Shown here piece by piece: positions 1-8,555 of a DNA stretch of 64,000 bases. The stretch's first letter is position 1. Each line of letters starts with the position of its first letter. Below the pieces are notes generated by a model. That model was not told where the DNA came from. It searched no databases and saw only the letters and a list, made by a program, of their open reading frames with translations. Origin of the DNA: Brevundimonas sp. NIBR10 (lineage in GTDB: Bacteria > Pseudomonadota > Alphaproteobacteria > Caulobacterales > Caulobacteraceae); contig NZ_CP115464.1 in assembly GCF_027912515.1 (NCBI RefSeq), forward strand, positions 1,240,001-1,304,000, given 5' to 3'. The translations under genes and the position numbers were made by a program.

Positions 1-381
1 CACGCCGCGCCCTCACAGCCGGGCGCAAGTCGGGTTCAGCCCGCAGTGCTGACCTTCCGCGACGCCACGTCCCGGTTCGAGCGCGAGATGGCGCGTATGG
101 GTCTGGAAATGAGCCATGCCCGCAGCGTCAACGAAACCCGCGCCATCGCCGCCAAATACCAGCCCGAGGCCGACGCCCTGGCCAATCTGATCGACGCCCG
201 TCTGGCCGCCGAGGGCGATGTCGGCGGCCGCTATCGCGATGCCGGTAAGGTGCGCGAATTCCCCGACGACATCCGCCGTCAGGTCGACCGCGAGCGTCTG
301 GCCGCTCTTCGCGGTCCAGGCGTCCGGCCCTTCCCCGGTGCGCCGTCGAACCCCGTGCCCGCGGTCGAGCGTCAGTTCTGA
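1..381 (+). CDS. C-terminal part of an unidentified protein (5' end outside window)
   Basis: The frame is open from the first base and stops at 379-381, so this is the end of a longer gene. A GTG at 46 is in frame, but nothing marks it as the real start. The visible ~126 residues are charged and Ala/Arg-rich, probably helical (for example IAAKYQPEADALANLIDARL), with a Pro-rich tail. No catalytic motif, signal peptide or membrane segment is visible. I do not recognise the family. Coding is inferred from the long open frame with GC-rich third positions. Confidence 0.5.
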   Translation, partial: HAAPSQPGASRVQPAVLTFRDATSRFEREMARMGLEMSHARSVNETRAIAAKYQPEADALANLIDARLAAEGDVGGRYRDAGKVREFPDDIRRQVDRERLAALRGPGVRPFPGAPSNPVPAVERQF

Positions 382-481
382 TCTACATAGGCCGCGCCGC
401 TCGCCTTAACGCGAAGTAACTTGAGGTCGAGCGGCGTTCGGCAGACCTTGGGGGCATCAGATCCCCCCCAGGAGCCGCGCC

Positions 482-1045
482 ATGATCCGCATCCTCAGCC
501 TCGCCGCCGCCCTCGCCGTCCTGCCGCTGTCGGCCGCCCTCGCCGCGGAAGGTCCGTACGTTCAGGCCGACAGCCCCGCCGAAGCCGCCATCGAGGCGGC
601 GGCCGAGGCCTTCGAGGCGCGGATGGAGACCTTCGGCGACCGTGCCGAGGTCATCGCCGAGGATGAAAGCCTGACCGAGGGCCAGCGCGAGGCGCGTATC
701 GCGGCCCTGTGGTCCGAATACCAGCCCGAGATCGCCGCCTTTACCGCCACGGTCAGCCAGCACGCCGGCGCCATCGCCCAGGCGGCGCTGGCCGACATCG
801 ACGTCGACGCCCTGGTCCAGGACGCGCTCAGCGACCCGGAAGTCCAGGCGGCGGTCCAGTCCGGCATCGCCGGCGGCATGGGCATCGCCCGCAACAGCGC
901 CTGGACCAACCCCGACCCCGAACAGATCCGCACCTATGGGCTGATCGCCCAGTATGCGCTCGATCAGGCCGCCGACGCCGTTGAGGACGCGGATGCGGCG
1001 GCGGCTGAGGCTGAAGCTGAAGCTGAAGCGCCAGAGACCCGCTGA
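482..1045 (+). CDS. Exported Ala/Glu-rich hypothetical protein
   Basis: 187 residues. The start is a typical signal peptide (MIRILSLAAALAVLPLSAALAA, cut after about residue 22), so the product is likely periplasmic. The mature part is predicted helical, with repeated Glu/Ala segments (AAAEAFEARMETFGDRAEVIAE) and an end made of EAEAEAEA-type repeats. AGGAG at 471-475 lies 6 nt before the ATG. No enzyme motif is visible and I do not recognise the family. It stands alone, followed by a palindromic repeat that may end its transcript. Confidence 0.75.
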   Translation: MIRILSLAAALAVLPLSAALAAEGPYVQADSPAEAAIEAAAEAFEARMETFGDRAEVIAEDESLTEGQREARIAALWSEYQPEIAAFTATVSQHAGAIAQAALADIDVDALVQDALSDPEVQAAVQSGIAGGMGIARNSAWTNPDPEQIRTYGLIAQYALDQAADAVEDADAAAAEAEAEAEAPETR

Positions 1046-1046
1046 C

Positions 1047-1185
1047 CCTCTCCCTCCCTCTCGGGGGAGGGTGGTCGTAGCGCAGCGGAGACCGGGTGGG
1101 GCGGGAAAGGCGATGCAATGCTGTTTTGCCTAACGCCCCCATCCGATCGCTTCGCGATCTGCCCTCCCCCGCGGGGGAGGGAGAC
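1047..1185. repeat. Intergenic inverted repeat, CCTCCC/GGGAGG family
   Basis: Two divergent copies of one unit face each other. The left unit reads CCCTCTCGGGGGAGGG, then GGTCG...CGG, then GGTGGGGCG. The reverse complement of the right unit reads CCTCCCCCGCGGGGGAGGG, then ATCGCGAAGCGAT, then GGATGGGGGCG. Each unit has its own internal hairpins. Elements of this look are common between genes in Caulobacterales (family knowledge). It fills the gap between the exported protein and the LysE gene and contains no reading frame I would call. Confidence 0.75.
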
Positions 1186-1239
1186 GTCCTTGGCCCTTCA
1201 AGCTTGACCTGACCTCGGCCGCCGTCGAAAGCGGCTTCC

Positions 1240-1866
1240 ATGCTACCGGTCGATCCCCACCTCTATGTCGCCTTCCTGGGCGTGATGGCCGTCATGGCCG
1301 TGACGCCGGGACCGGCGAATCTGTTCGCGGTCGCCACCGGGGCCGAGCGCGGCCGTCGGGCGGCCCTGGTCGGGGTGCTGGGGATGAATGCGGCGACCCT
1401 GGTCTGGTTCGGGGCGGCGGCCCTGGGGCTGGGGGTTCTGGTCGCGGCCTTTCCGCTGGCGTTCAAGGCCGTCGCGGTCGGCGGGGCCCTCTATGTCGCC
1501 TGGCTGGGCGTGCAGGCGATCCGCGCGGCGCTGAAGCCCGCTCATGCGGCCCACGCCGTCGCCGTGCGTCGCGATCGCGGGGCCTTCGTGAACGGCTTCA
1601 TGGTCCAGATCGCCAACCCCAAGGCCATATTGTTCTTCACCGCCGTCCTGCCGCCCTTCCTGGACGTTCAGCGACCGGTGGCCCCGCAACTGGCCCTGTT
1701 CGCGGCCGCCACCATCGGCATGGATGTGCTGGCGATGAGCGCCTATGGCCTCGGTGGCGCGGCCTTGGCGCGGCGGATGAGCGAGCCCCGGTTCCGGCGC
1801 GGGTTCGGCGTCTTCGTCGGACTGCTGCTGCTTGCGGCCTCGGTCTTGATTGTGTCGCGATTATAG
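1240..1866 (+). CDS. LysE/RhtB-family amino acid exporter
   Basis: 208 residues with about six hydrophobic segments, matching the usual ~205-residue LysE/RhtB translocators of the inner membrane. The N-terminal signature MAVTPGPANLFAVATGAERG is the conserved P-G-P-N motif of the family, and a second conserved stretch, VNGFMVQIANPKAILFF, lies near residues 110-126. Members export amino acids or derivatives such as homoserine, threonine or lysine; the substrate cannot be read from sequence. It appears to be a single-gene unit starting at ATG after a palindromic repeat. Confidence 0.9.
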   Translation: MLPVDPHLYVAFLGVMAVMAVTPGPANLFAVATGAERGRRAALVGVLGMNAATLVWFGAAALGLGVLVAAFPLAFKAVAVGGALYVAWLGVQAIRAALKPAHAAHAVAVRRDRGAFVNGFMVQIANPKAILFFTAVLPPFLDVQRPVAPQLALFAAATIGMDVLAMSAYGLGGAALARRMSEPRFRRGFGVFVGLLLLAASVLIVSRL

Positions 1867-1948
1867 GCGTTCTTGGCCATACGGAACGACCGTACGCACG
1901 GCCCGTTACGACGAAAAGGCCCGTGACCGGGCCAAAGGAGATTTTCCC

Positions 1949-2527
1949 GTGAGAACCCTGTCCCTTAGACCCATATTGCTGGCGGCCACAGCGGCCCTGG
2001 CCCTGTCGGCCTGCGCCACGGCGACCCCGTATCAGCCGGCCGGCACCGGCGGCGTGCGCGGCGGCTATGCCGAGCAGCGGCTGGAGAGCGACCGTTTCCG
2101 CGTCACCTTCGCCGGCAACTCCGTGACCTCGCGCGAGGACGTCGAGATGGGGCTGCTGCTGCGCTCGGCCGAACTGACGACCCAGAACGGCTTCGACTGG
2201 TTCGCCACCGTCAACCGCGCCACCGATCGCGACACCCGTTATTCCAGTTTCGGATCGCCCCGACCCGGGTTCGGCTACAGCCCCTATTACGGCCGCTACA
2301 GCCCGTTCTGGGGCCCGTCGTGGCGCTGGTACGGTCGCGGGTCTTGGAGTTCGTGGAACGACCCGTTCTGGGGTCGCGACGACTTCGACGTCCGCCAGAT
2401 CGACCGTTACGAAGCCACGTCCGAGATCGTCATGGGCAAGGGCCCCAAGCCCGCCAACGACCCCAACGCTTTCGACGCCCGCGAAGTGATCGACAACCTC
2501 GGCGGCCGCGTCACCCGCCCGATGTAA
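1949..2527 (+). CDS. Lipoprotein, CC0125/CC1285-like family
   Basis: I chose the GTG at 1949 because AAAGGAG (1934-1940) sits 8 nt upstream. From there the protein is 192 residues and opens with a lipoprotein signal ending in LSAC, so Cys about residue 21 is the lipidated residue. The middle is rich in Tyr, Gly, Trp and Pro (GYSPYYGRYSPFWGPSWRWY), and the end reads DAREVIDNLGGRVTRP. The lipobox and this C-terminus resemble a lipoprotein family of Caulobacterales named after CC0125/CC1285; that assignment is from memory. Function unknown; envelope location is likely. Confidence 0.8.
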   Translation: MRTLSLRPILLAATAALALSACATATPYQPAGTGGVRGGYAEQRLESDRFRVTFAGNSVTSREDVEMGLLLRSAELTTQNGFDWFATVNRATDRDTRYSSFGSPRPGFGYSPYYGRYSPFWGPSWRWYGRGSWSSWNDPFWGRDDFDVRQIDRYEATSEIVMGKGPKPANDPNAFDAREVIDNLGGRVTRPM

Positions 2528-2589
2528 AAGTCTCGGCCCCGTCGCTAACCAGCGGCGGGGCTGATTTCTTGGTGACGCGACGTTGGACG

Positions 2590-2683
2590 CGCTCAAGCAG
2601 CGAGCGACCGCGTCGCAAGCGTTAGCGCACCAAGCCCGCGCTCAAGCAGCAAGCCGCCGCGCGGCGAGCGATAGCGCAACAAG
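2590..2683. repeat. Two tandem copies of a short hairpin repeat (CTCAAGCAGC ... AGCGC)
   Basis: Copy 1 is 2590-2634 and copy 2 is 2639-2683. Both read CGCTCAAGCAGC, a 5-bp stem around a CGC loop, then AGCG(T/A)TAGCGCA and CAAG. The stems differ but stay paired: GCGAC-CGC-GTCGC in copy 1 and GCCGC-CGC-GCGGC in copy 2. A third copy (GGCTC-CGC-GAGCC) lies at 17761. These two lie 3' of both the convergent lipoprotein gene and the SRP RNA gene. Confidence 0.7.
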
Positions 2684-2691
2684 GAAGGAAA

Positions 2692-2788
2692 AGTAGAGAC
2701 CGCGACCCGAAGGGGAATTCGTTGTGGCTGCTGCCTTCCGGCCCTGACCAGGTTGGCGAAGCCTTCGCCCGCGATCTCCGAGGTCCAT
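2692..2788 (-). ncRNA. ffs: Signal recognition particle RNA (4.5S, small bacterial type)
   Basis: Read on the minus strand the sequence contains TGGTCAGGGCCGGAAGGCAG followed by CAGCC, the conserved helix 8 tip that binds the Ffh M domain. The flanks pair over a long stem (GAGATCGCGGGCGAAGG with CCTTCGGGTCGCGGTCTC). The 3' side runs into a T-rich tract (CTTTTCCTTCCTT), fitting an intrinsic end near 2692. The ends are estimated from the pairing. The RNA forms the SRP with Ffh and targets nascent membrane proteins. Confidence 0.92.
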
Positions 2789-2855
2789 ATCGCGAATCCC
2801 GGCGGCGAGATCAAGGCCTCTCCCCGTTGTGCGCCGCACCCGCTAAGAACGGCTC

Positions 2856-3779
2856 ATGACCCTCGCCCCGCTCAACACCTTCGCCGGCAACCCGCTCGAC
2901 CGGGGTGGGGACCTGCGCGCCGATCCGACGTGGTTGGAGGAACAGGCGGCGAGCGCGGATGCGCTGGCTCTGGTGCTGTGGGAGGGCCAGCCCCTGCTGG
3001 AGGATCATGCCGAGGGGCCGCGTCTGGTCTGGCTGGGCATGGAACAGGCGCGCGATGTCGCGCCGACGCACGAGCTGTTCCTGGGTCTGTGGAAGGATGC
3101 GCCGGTTTTTGCGGTCGAGATCCAGGGGCCCAATGACCCCGCCGACGGGCCCGTGCGGGGGCTTGGGGCATTCTCCGGGATGCGCGAGGCGGCGGCGGTG
3201 CTGTCCGGGGTCGAGGCGGCGATGGCGGGGACCGCCAAGTCCCTGTTCGACTGGCGCAGGCGGCACGGGTTCTGCGCCGCCTGCGGTCAGCAGAGCGAGA
3301 ACGCCAACGGAGGCTGGAAGCGGATCTGCCCGGCCTGTGGCACCGAGCATTTCCCGCGCGTCGATCCGGTGACGATCATGCTGCCGATCTATTCGGGCGG
3401 GCCTGAGCCCATCTGCCTGCTGGGGCGTCAGGCGGCCTGGCCAGCGGGGCGGATGTCGGCCCTGGCCGGGTTCCTGGAGCCCGGCGAGACGATCGAGGAG
3501 GCCTGCGCCCGCGAGATCAAGGAGGAGAGCGGCCTGACCGTGACCAGCGTCCGCTATCACTCCAGCCAGCCCTGGCCGTTTCCGTCGCAGCTGATGATCG
3601 GTCTGTTCGCCGAGGTGACCGACGATCAGGCCACGCCGGACCAGACCGAGCTGGAAGCCGTCGCCTGGCTGACGCGGGGCGAGGCGCGGGCGGTTCTGGC
3701 GGGCGAACACCCCATCAAGGCCCCGCCGCCCTTCGCCATCGCCCACACCCTGCTCAAGGCCTGGGCCGAGGAGGAGTGA
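2856..3779 (+). CDS. nudC: NAD+/NADH diphosphatase NudC (NUDIX hydrolase)
   Basis: 307 residues. A zinc ribbon (CAACG ... CPACG, about residues 142-168) precedes the NUDIX domain. The Nudix box GFLEPGETIEEACAREIKEE (then SG) is intact, and SQPWPFPSQLM downstream is the motif that separates NADH pyrophosphatases from other Nudix enzymes. The family hydrolyses NAD(H) to NMN(H) and AMP and can remove NAD caps from RNA. The start lies directly after the SRP RNA gene on the opposite strand. Length is typical for alphaproteobacterial NudC, which carries an extra N-terminal domain. Confidence 0.95.
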   Translation: MTLAPLNTFAGNPLDRGGDLRADPTWLEEQAASADALALVLWEGQPLLEDHAEGPRLVWLGMEQARDVAPTHELFLGLWKDAPVFAVEIQGPNDPADGPVRGLGAFSGMREAAAVLSGVEAAMAGTAKSLFDWRRRHGFCAACGQQSENANGGWKRICPACGTEHFPRVDPVTIMLPIYSGGPEPICLLGRQAAWPAGRMSALAGFLEPGETIEEACAREIKEESGLTVTSVRYHSSQPWPFPSQLMIGLFAEVTDDQATPDQTELEAVAWLTRGEARAVLAGEHPIKAPPPFAIAHTLLKAWAEEE

Positions 3780-3896
3780 CCGCTGCGGCAGTTGTGGAGC
3801 ATCACGCCCTCGCCGGTTGCCCCCTCGCGCCAATACGCTAGTGTCCACAGCCATTGTATCGCGCGGCTTCGATTCCGCGCTGGGCCTTGAGACACC

Positions 3897-5015
3897 ATGC
3901 AGCTGACCATCGAACGTTCCGCGCTTCTGAAGGCCCTCGGGCACGTCCAGAGCGTGGTCGAGCGCAGGAACACCATTCCGATCCTGTCCAACGTCCTGCT
4001 GAGCGCCGGGCGCGACAGCCTGTCGTTCGCCGCGACTGACCTGGACATGGAGATCGTCGATCAGGCCGATGCGACGGTCCAGGTCGAGGGATCGATCACG
4101 GCACCGGCCCACACCCTGTACGAGATCGTGCGCAAACTGCCGGACGGGGCCGAGGTGTCGCTGACCTACAACGGCGACGATCCGCGCCTGACGGTGGCGG
4201 CGGGGCGGTCGCGGTTCAACCTGCCGGTCCTGCCGGCCGGGGATTTCCCGGTCATGTCGACGGATACGTCGGGCGTGCGTTTCACCCTGATGAAGGATGA
4301 TCTGGCGCGGCTGATCGACAAGACCCGGTTCGCGGTCTCGACCGAGGAGACGCGGTACTATCTGAACGGCCTGTATCTGCACACGGTGGCCGAACAGGGC
4401 ATCCCCCTGCTGCGCGCCGTGGCCACCGACGGTCACCGCCTGGCCCTGGCCGAGACGCCGGCTCCGGAAGGGGCGGCGGGCGGTCCGGGCGTGATCGTGC
4501 CGCGCAAGACCATCGACCAGGTCCGCCGCCTGCTGGATGACGGTGCCGGCCCCGTCGAGGTCCAGGTCAGCCCCCAGAAGATCCGCTTCCAGTTCGGGGC
4601 CGCGTCCCTGACCTCCAAGGTGATCGACGGCGCCTTCCCCGACTATATGCGGGTGATACCCAAGGGGAACGACAAACAGGCCGACATCGACAAGGCCATC
4701 TTCGCCTCCGCCGTCGACCGCGTCGCCACCATCTCGGCCGAGAAGAGCCGGTCGGTGAAGCTGGCCTTCGAGCTGGACCGCGTCACCCTGACGGTGCGCA
4801 ACATGGAGGCCGGCCAGGGTGTGGAGGAGGTCGAGATCGGCTATTCCGACGACCCCTTCGAGATCGGCTTCAACGCGCGGTATCTGCTGGATGTCGCCGG
4901 CCAGATCACCGGCGACAACGCCACCTTCATGTTCGCCGACCCGGCTTCGCCGACGCTGGTGCTGGATCCGGGGGATCCGGGGGTGCAGTACGTGCTGATG
5001 CCGTTGCGGGTTTAG
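3897..5015 (+). CDS. dnaN: DNA polymerase III beta subunit (sliding clamp)
   Basis: 372 residues, the standard length for the ring-shaped processivity clamp built from three repeated domains. The N-terminal MQLTIERSALLKALGHVQSV and RRNTIPILSNVLL, the central VSTEETRYYLNGLYLH, and the C-terminal YVLMPLRV that forms part of the peptide-binding pocket are all conserved. It loads onto DNA with the clamp loader and tethers polymerase III and repair proteins. dnaA is not adjacent. The stop codon shares bases with the stop of the convergent lipoprotein gene. Confidence 0.97.
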   Translation: MQLTIERSALLKALGHVQSVVERRNTIPILSNVLLSAGRDSLSFAATDLDMEIVDQADATVQVEGSITAPAHTLYEIVRKLPDGAEVSLTYNGDDPRLTVAAGRSRFNLPVLPAGDFPVMSTDTSGVRFTLMKDDLARLIDKTRFAVSTEETRYYLNGLYLHTVAEQGIPLLRAVATDGHRLALAETPAPEGAAGGPGVIVPRKTIDQVRRLLDDGAGPVEVQVSPQKIRFQFGAASLTSKVIDGAFPDYMRVIPKGNDKQADIDKAIFASAVDRVATISAEKSRSVKLAFELDRVTLTVRNMEAGQGVEEVEIGYSDDPFEIGFNARYLLDVAGQITGDNATFMFADPASPTLVLDPGDPGVQYVLMPLRV

Positions 5016-6316
5016 AGCACCGGGCGGTACTCAAGTCGGATTTCGCCATCGTCCCCGAGCCCGGGCGCTACCTGGGCAGGCCATTGGCAAACTGCGGAGG
5101 CGGTCGCCCCATTTATGACCGTGCGGGAAATCGCGTTCGCCCGGTTGGCCCGGTAGACCTTTAGACGGGCGGTTATCTGGTCGTTTGTCGGTTCGTGCTC
5201 GAATATCTCAATCGTTGCTCGCTCTGCGCAGTTGAACGCGTCGAGAAACCAACTTCCTTCCAAGCTGCCAGCCGTGCCGTGCCGGGTCAGTTGATAAGCT
5301 TCAAGTCGTGCCGGCTCGCCGTCGATCACCAACGTCTTCAAGCTATAGATGTTCGGAAAACTCTGTCTTGGTCGATCAATAATCACCAAGGTCGCAGTGT
5401 CCAAAGGGCGGGTCTCGATATTTCGCGTTTCAAAGTTTGCCTTGGTCTTCAGCGCGGCCAGTGACGCCGCCGCTAGGGCGGTGCGCGCCATAGCAGCTTC
5501 ATCGGGACGGCTCAAAGCGTTCAGAGCGGCGATCCGCACCAGTTCGCCGTAGGCACCGATTGGATAGGGCGGAGGGCTTGGCACCGGTTCCATCAGGGCC
5601 AGGGCCAGGCCACCGTCACCGTCTGCGAGTGCCAGGGTCGCGCGCATCACACGGGCGTGCCATGCGCGTTCGTCCTGTCCACACAGGGCGATAATGCGAT
5701 CGGCCGCCAGGGCCGCACCCACCCTGTCGTTCCGGCCCATGCGGCGAGCCGCGTCGGACCAGAGGGACTCGACCGCCGCACATTCGCTGATCGACTGGGG
5801 ATCGACTGGAGGCGGGCCGGCCTGAGCGGATTCCGCCATCTGCGCCCTCAACGCGACGGCGCTGGGCAGCAGGTCGATATAGGCGGCCGGCGACCCGCAG
5901 ACCTGGCCACCCATCGCGGGCTGGCCGAGGATCACGGTGAAGGCGCACAGATCCAGTCGACGGGCCTCGGTATCGCTGACGCCGGGATCGGCGTGCTGGG
6001 CGTAGATCAACGACCCGGGCCCGCCATTGACCCCCGGCACATAGATGGGCTGGGTCGTGGTCTTCATTTGCCCGGCCTGAGCCCTCAAGCCTTCGGCGCG
6101 GATCGGGTCGCGGGTGACACCGCGCAAGCCGTGTGCGGCGAGAAACGACACGGCGTACTGTGCCTGGCGATCGCCCGTGGCGGCCCGCGTCTCCAGCGCA
6201 TCGACAGGCTCGGTCATAGCCATTTTGAGGGGCAGATTGCGCGTCACAGGATCGACGACGGTCACACAGCCCGCCGTCATCATGCAGCCCAAAATCACAG
6301 CCGCGAACTTTTTCAT
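5012..6316 (-). CDS. Putative lipoprotein with a Sel1-like segment
   Basis: I start it at the ATG at 6316, giving 434 residues. The N-terminus MKKFAAVILGCMMTAGC is a lipoprotein signal with the lipidated Cys at about residue 17. Residues ~40-75 (ATGDRQAQYAVSFLAAHGL) resemble one degenerate Sel1 repeat; the rest matches nothing I recognise. Upstream in-frame codons run into antisense recF territory and look like shadow. The gene sits on the opposite strand between dnaN and recF, and its second half is somewhat less GC-rich than its neighbours, suggesting a later insertion. Function unknown. Confidence 0.72.
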   Translation of the reverse strand: MKKFAAVILGCMMTAGCVTVVDPVTRNLPLKMAMTEPVDALETRAATGDRQAQYAVSFLAAHGLRGVTRDPIRAEGLRAQAGQMKTTTQPIYVPGVNGGPGSLIYAQHADPGVSDTEARRLDLCAFTVILGQPAMGGQVCGSPAAYIDLLPSAVALRAQMAESAQAGPPPVDPQSISECAAVESLWSDAARRMGRNDRVGAALAADRIIALCGQDERAWHARVMRATLALADGDGGLALALMEPVPSPPPYPIGAYGELVRIAALNALSRPDEAAMARTALAAASLAALKTKANFETRNIETRPLDTATLVIIDRPRQSFPNIYSLKTLVIDGEPARLEAYQLTRHGTAGSLEGSWFLDAFNCAERATIEIFEHEPTNDQITARLKVYRANRANAISRTVINGATASAVCQWPAQVAPGLGDDGEIRLEYRPVL

Positions 6317-6469
6317 GACCCACCCGTCCAAATAAATGGAAGCTTTTCTGCCGCGAGATGGGCTGAGGGTCCACAACCATATCCTGATGAAGACGACCAA
6401 CTCGCCAGTAAGCTGCCGAAGGGGCTTGGGGTCTGGGATCGGCACGGGAAACTGGGCTATGTCGATGCC

Positions 6470-7612
6470 TTGATCACTACCCTCGCCCTCACCGACTTCC
6501 GGTCCTATGCCTCCGCGACCCTGCCCGTCGGCAGCGGGCCTGTGGTGCTGCATGGGCCGAACGGGGCGGGGAAGACCAATCTGCTGGAGGCAATGAGCCT
6601 GTTCACGCCGGGTCGGGGACTGCGGTCGGCGACGGCGCAGGAGATGGGGCGCAGAGAGCCCGGTGAAGCGGTCGGGCGGGCCTGGGCGGTGGCGCTGACG
6701 CTGGATGGCGGAGACGGCGAGGAGATCAGGCTCGGCACGGGAACCCAGGCGGCGGGGGCATCCCGGCGGATCGTGCGGATCGACGGGGAGACGGCCCAGC
6801 CGGGGCGGTTCCTGGATTATCTGCGGCCGGTGTGGGCGACGCCGGAGCAGGACCGGCTGTTCTCGGACGCGCGGGCGGATCGGCTGAAATTCTTCGACCG
6901 GCTGGTGTTCGCCGCCGACCCCGATCATGCCGGGGTGGTGTCGGGATACGAGAAGGCGCTGCGCGAGCGGTTGCGGCTGCTGACCGACGGGGTCGAGCAC
7001 GGGCGCGCGGCGGACCCGTTGTGGCTGGATGCGCTGGAGGCGCGACTGGGCGAGACAGGCGCGCGGGCGGTCGTGGCGCGGGCCGGGGCGCTGGGCGCGC
7101 TTCAGGCCGGGATCAACGACCGGGGCGACCGGCCGTTTCCTCAGGCCGATCTGGGCCTGGCCGGCGAGGCCGAACAGGCGGCGCTGGACGGGGTGGGCGA
7201 GGACGCGATCGCCGCCGCCATCCGGGACGGCATGGCGCGGTCGCGGGGCCGGGACGCGGCGTCCGGCCGGTCCCTGTTCGGGCCGCACCGCTCGGACCTG
7301 ACCGCCCTGCACCGCGAGAAACGCCGCCCGGCCGCCGAGGGGTCGTCGGGCGAACAGAAGGCCCTGGTGCTGAACCTGATCCTGGCCCAGGTGACGCGGC
7401 TCAAGGCAGCCGGGGGTGCCCCGCCGGTATTGTTATTGGATGAGGCACCCGCCCACCTCGATACGCGCCGTAGAGCCGCCCTGTTCGACGAGATCGAGGC
7501 CCTGGGGTTGCAGGCCTTCATGACGGGCACGGAGGCGGTGCTGTTCGAGGAGCTGAAGGGTCGGGCGCGGTTCGTGCGGGTCGAGGGCGGGGCGTTGGTC
7601 GAGGACGCCTGA
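6470..7612 (+). CDS. recF: DNA replication and repair ATPase RecF
   Basis: 380 residues from the TTG at 6470, the first usable start before the conserved LALTDFRSYASATL. No ATG or GTG fits better, and the ribosome site is weak, so the start is uncertain. Walker A is GPNGAGKTN (about residues 30-38), the ABC-type signature is SSGEQKALVLNL and Walker B is VLLLDEAPAHLD near the end. RecF is an SMC-like ATPase that helps load RecA at gaps through RecOR. It lies downstream of dnaN as in related genomes but is separated from it by an opposite-strand gene. Confidence 0.93.
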   Translation: MITTLALTDFRSYASATLPVGSGPVVLHGPNGAGKTNLLEAMSLFTPGRGLRSATAQEMGRREPGEAVGRAWAVALTLDGGDGEEIRLGTGTQAAGASRRIVRIDGETAQPGRFLDYLRPVWATPEQDRLFSDARADRLKFFDRLVFAADPDHAGVVSGYEKALRERLRLLTDGVEHGRAADPLWLDALEARLGETGARAVVARAGALGALQAGINDRGDRPFPQADLGLAGEAEQAALDGVGEDAIAAAIRDGMARSRGRDAASGRSLFGPHRSDLTALHREKRRPAAEGSSGEQKALVLNLILAQVTRLKAAGGAPPVLLLDEAPAHLDTRRRAALFDEIEALGLQAFMTGTEAVLFEELKGRARFVRVEGGALVEDA

Positions 7613-7651
7613 AGCGCGTCGCTCGCTGTGAGGCCCCCTTAGGTGATGGAG

Positions 7652-7864
7652 GTTCATCACAACGAGCACAACGAGGTCACAAAGGACACGACGGGACCGA
7701 GTTCGCGGGGGCTGCCGGTCATTTCGTCAGAGGCGGAGGCAGAAAAGGCCGCTTCGCGGCGAAGCCGCCGTCTTTAGTGGAATGGCGGATTTCCGGTGGG
7801 CCTCGTGAAGTCCCATCGGTCTCGTCGTGTCCCTTGTGTCTTCGTTGTGTTCGTTGTGACGAAC
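7652..7864. repeat. Long inverted-repeat element with 49-nt arms
   Basis: The left arm (7652-7700) begins GTTCATCACAACGAGCACAA. The right arm (7816-7864) in reverse complement begins GTTCGTCACAACGAACACAA. The two match at about 43 of 49 positions. The ~115-nt centre contains a further small hairpin (GGCCGCTTCGCGGCGAAGCC). No transposase frame fits inside. It fills the 307-nt gap between the convergent recF and grpE genes. It may be a MITE-like remnant or a structured intergenic element. Confidence 0.75.
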
Positions 7865-7919
7865 CTGTCCCTCGCCAAATACACGGCTCAGCCAGATCGA
7901 CGAGAGGCCGCGTCGGCCC

Positions 7920-8555
7920 TTACGCCTTCGAGTCGTACGACCCGCCGTTGGCCGCATCGGCGGGGGCGTAGGCGGTGGAGGCCGCAGCCTTGGCACCCGA
8001 GCCCTTGGCGGCGACGACGACCATGGCCGGGCGGATGGTGCGGCCGAACAGTTCGTAGCCGGCCTGCATGGTCTGGAGCACGGCACCGCCGGCGACCGTC
8101 TCGGACGGCTGTTCCATCATGGCCTGGTGCAGGTGGGGATCGAAGACATCGCCGGGGCCCGGCGCGACCTGTTTCAAGTTGTTGGTGGCGAACGCGCCTT
8201 GAAGCGCCTTCTCGACCAGTTCCAGCCCGGTCACCAGGGCGGCGGCGGGGCCTTCGGAATCCTTGGGCGCAGCCTGCAGCGCGCGTTGCAGGCTGTCGGC
8301 GACGGGCAGCAGGTCCTTGGCGAAGCGCTGGATCGCAAAGGCGCGGGCGTCGTTCTGTTGCGTCTCCGAACGGCGCTTGAGGTTTTCCATCTCGGCGGCC
8401 ACGCGCAGGGCGCGGTCCTTCCATTCGTCGCGCTCGGCGATGACCTGATCGAGCGGCGCGAGGCTTTCGGCATTGGCTGCGTCAGCGTCGAGGATGGCGT
8501 CGGCTTCGGCCTCGATCGCGTCGAGTTCGGCCTGTGTGGGATGATTGTCGCTCAA
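7920..8555 (-). CDS. grpE: Nucleotide exchange factor GrpE
   Basis: 211 residues. A charged N-terminal coiled-coil segment ([20 protein letters not shown]) is followed by the beta-domain with the family signature ([20 protein letters not shown], and [24 protein letters not shown]). GrpE releases ADP from DnaK. The start codon is TTG; it overlaps the hrcA stop as TTGA, so grpE is likely translationally coupled to hrcA. The Ala-rich C-terminal tail is a lineage extension. Confidence 0.95.
   Translation of the reverse strand: MSDNHPTQAELDAIEAEADAILDADAANAESLAPLDQVIAERDEWKDRALRVAAEMENLKRRSETQQNDARAFAIQRFAKDLLPVADSLQRALQAAPKDSEGPAAALVTGLELVEKALQGAFATNNLKQVAPGPGDVFDPHLHQAMMEQPSETVAGGAVLQTMQAGYELFGRTIRPAMVVVAAKGSGAKAAASTAYAPADAANGGSYDSKA

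Noticed and set aside
3780..3896. Possible DnaA boxes (TTGTGGAGC, TGTCCACAG) upstream of dnaN, suggesting a replication origin.
   Set aside because: Only two poor matches to TTATCCACA, no AT-rich unwinding stretch and no dnaA or parAB next to them.
5657..6469. A much longer recF start, using the open frame back to 5657.
   Set aside because: The upstream part is antisense to the lipoprotein gene and contains no RecF-like sequence; the family begins at LALTDFRSY.
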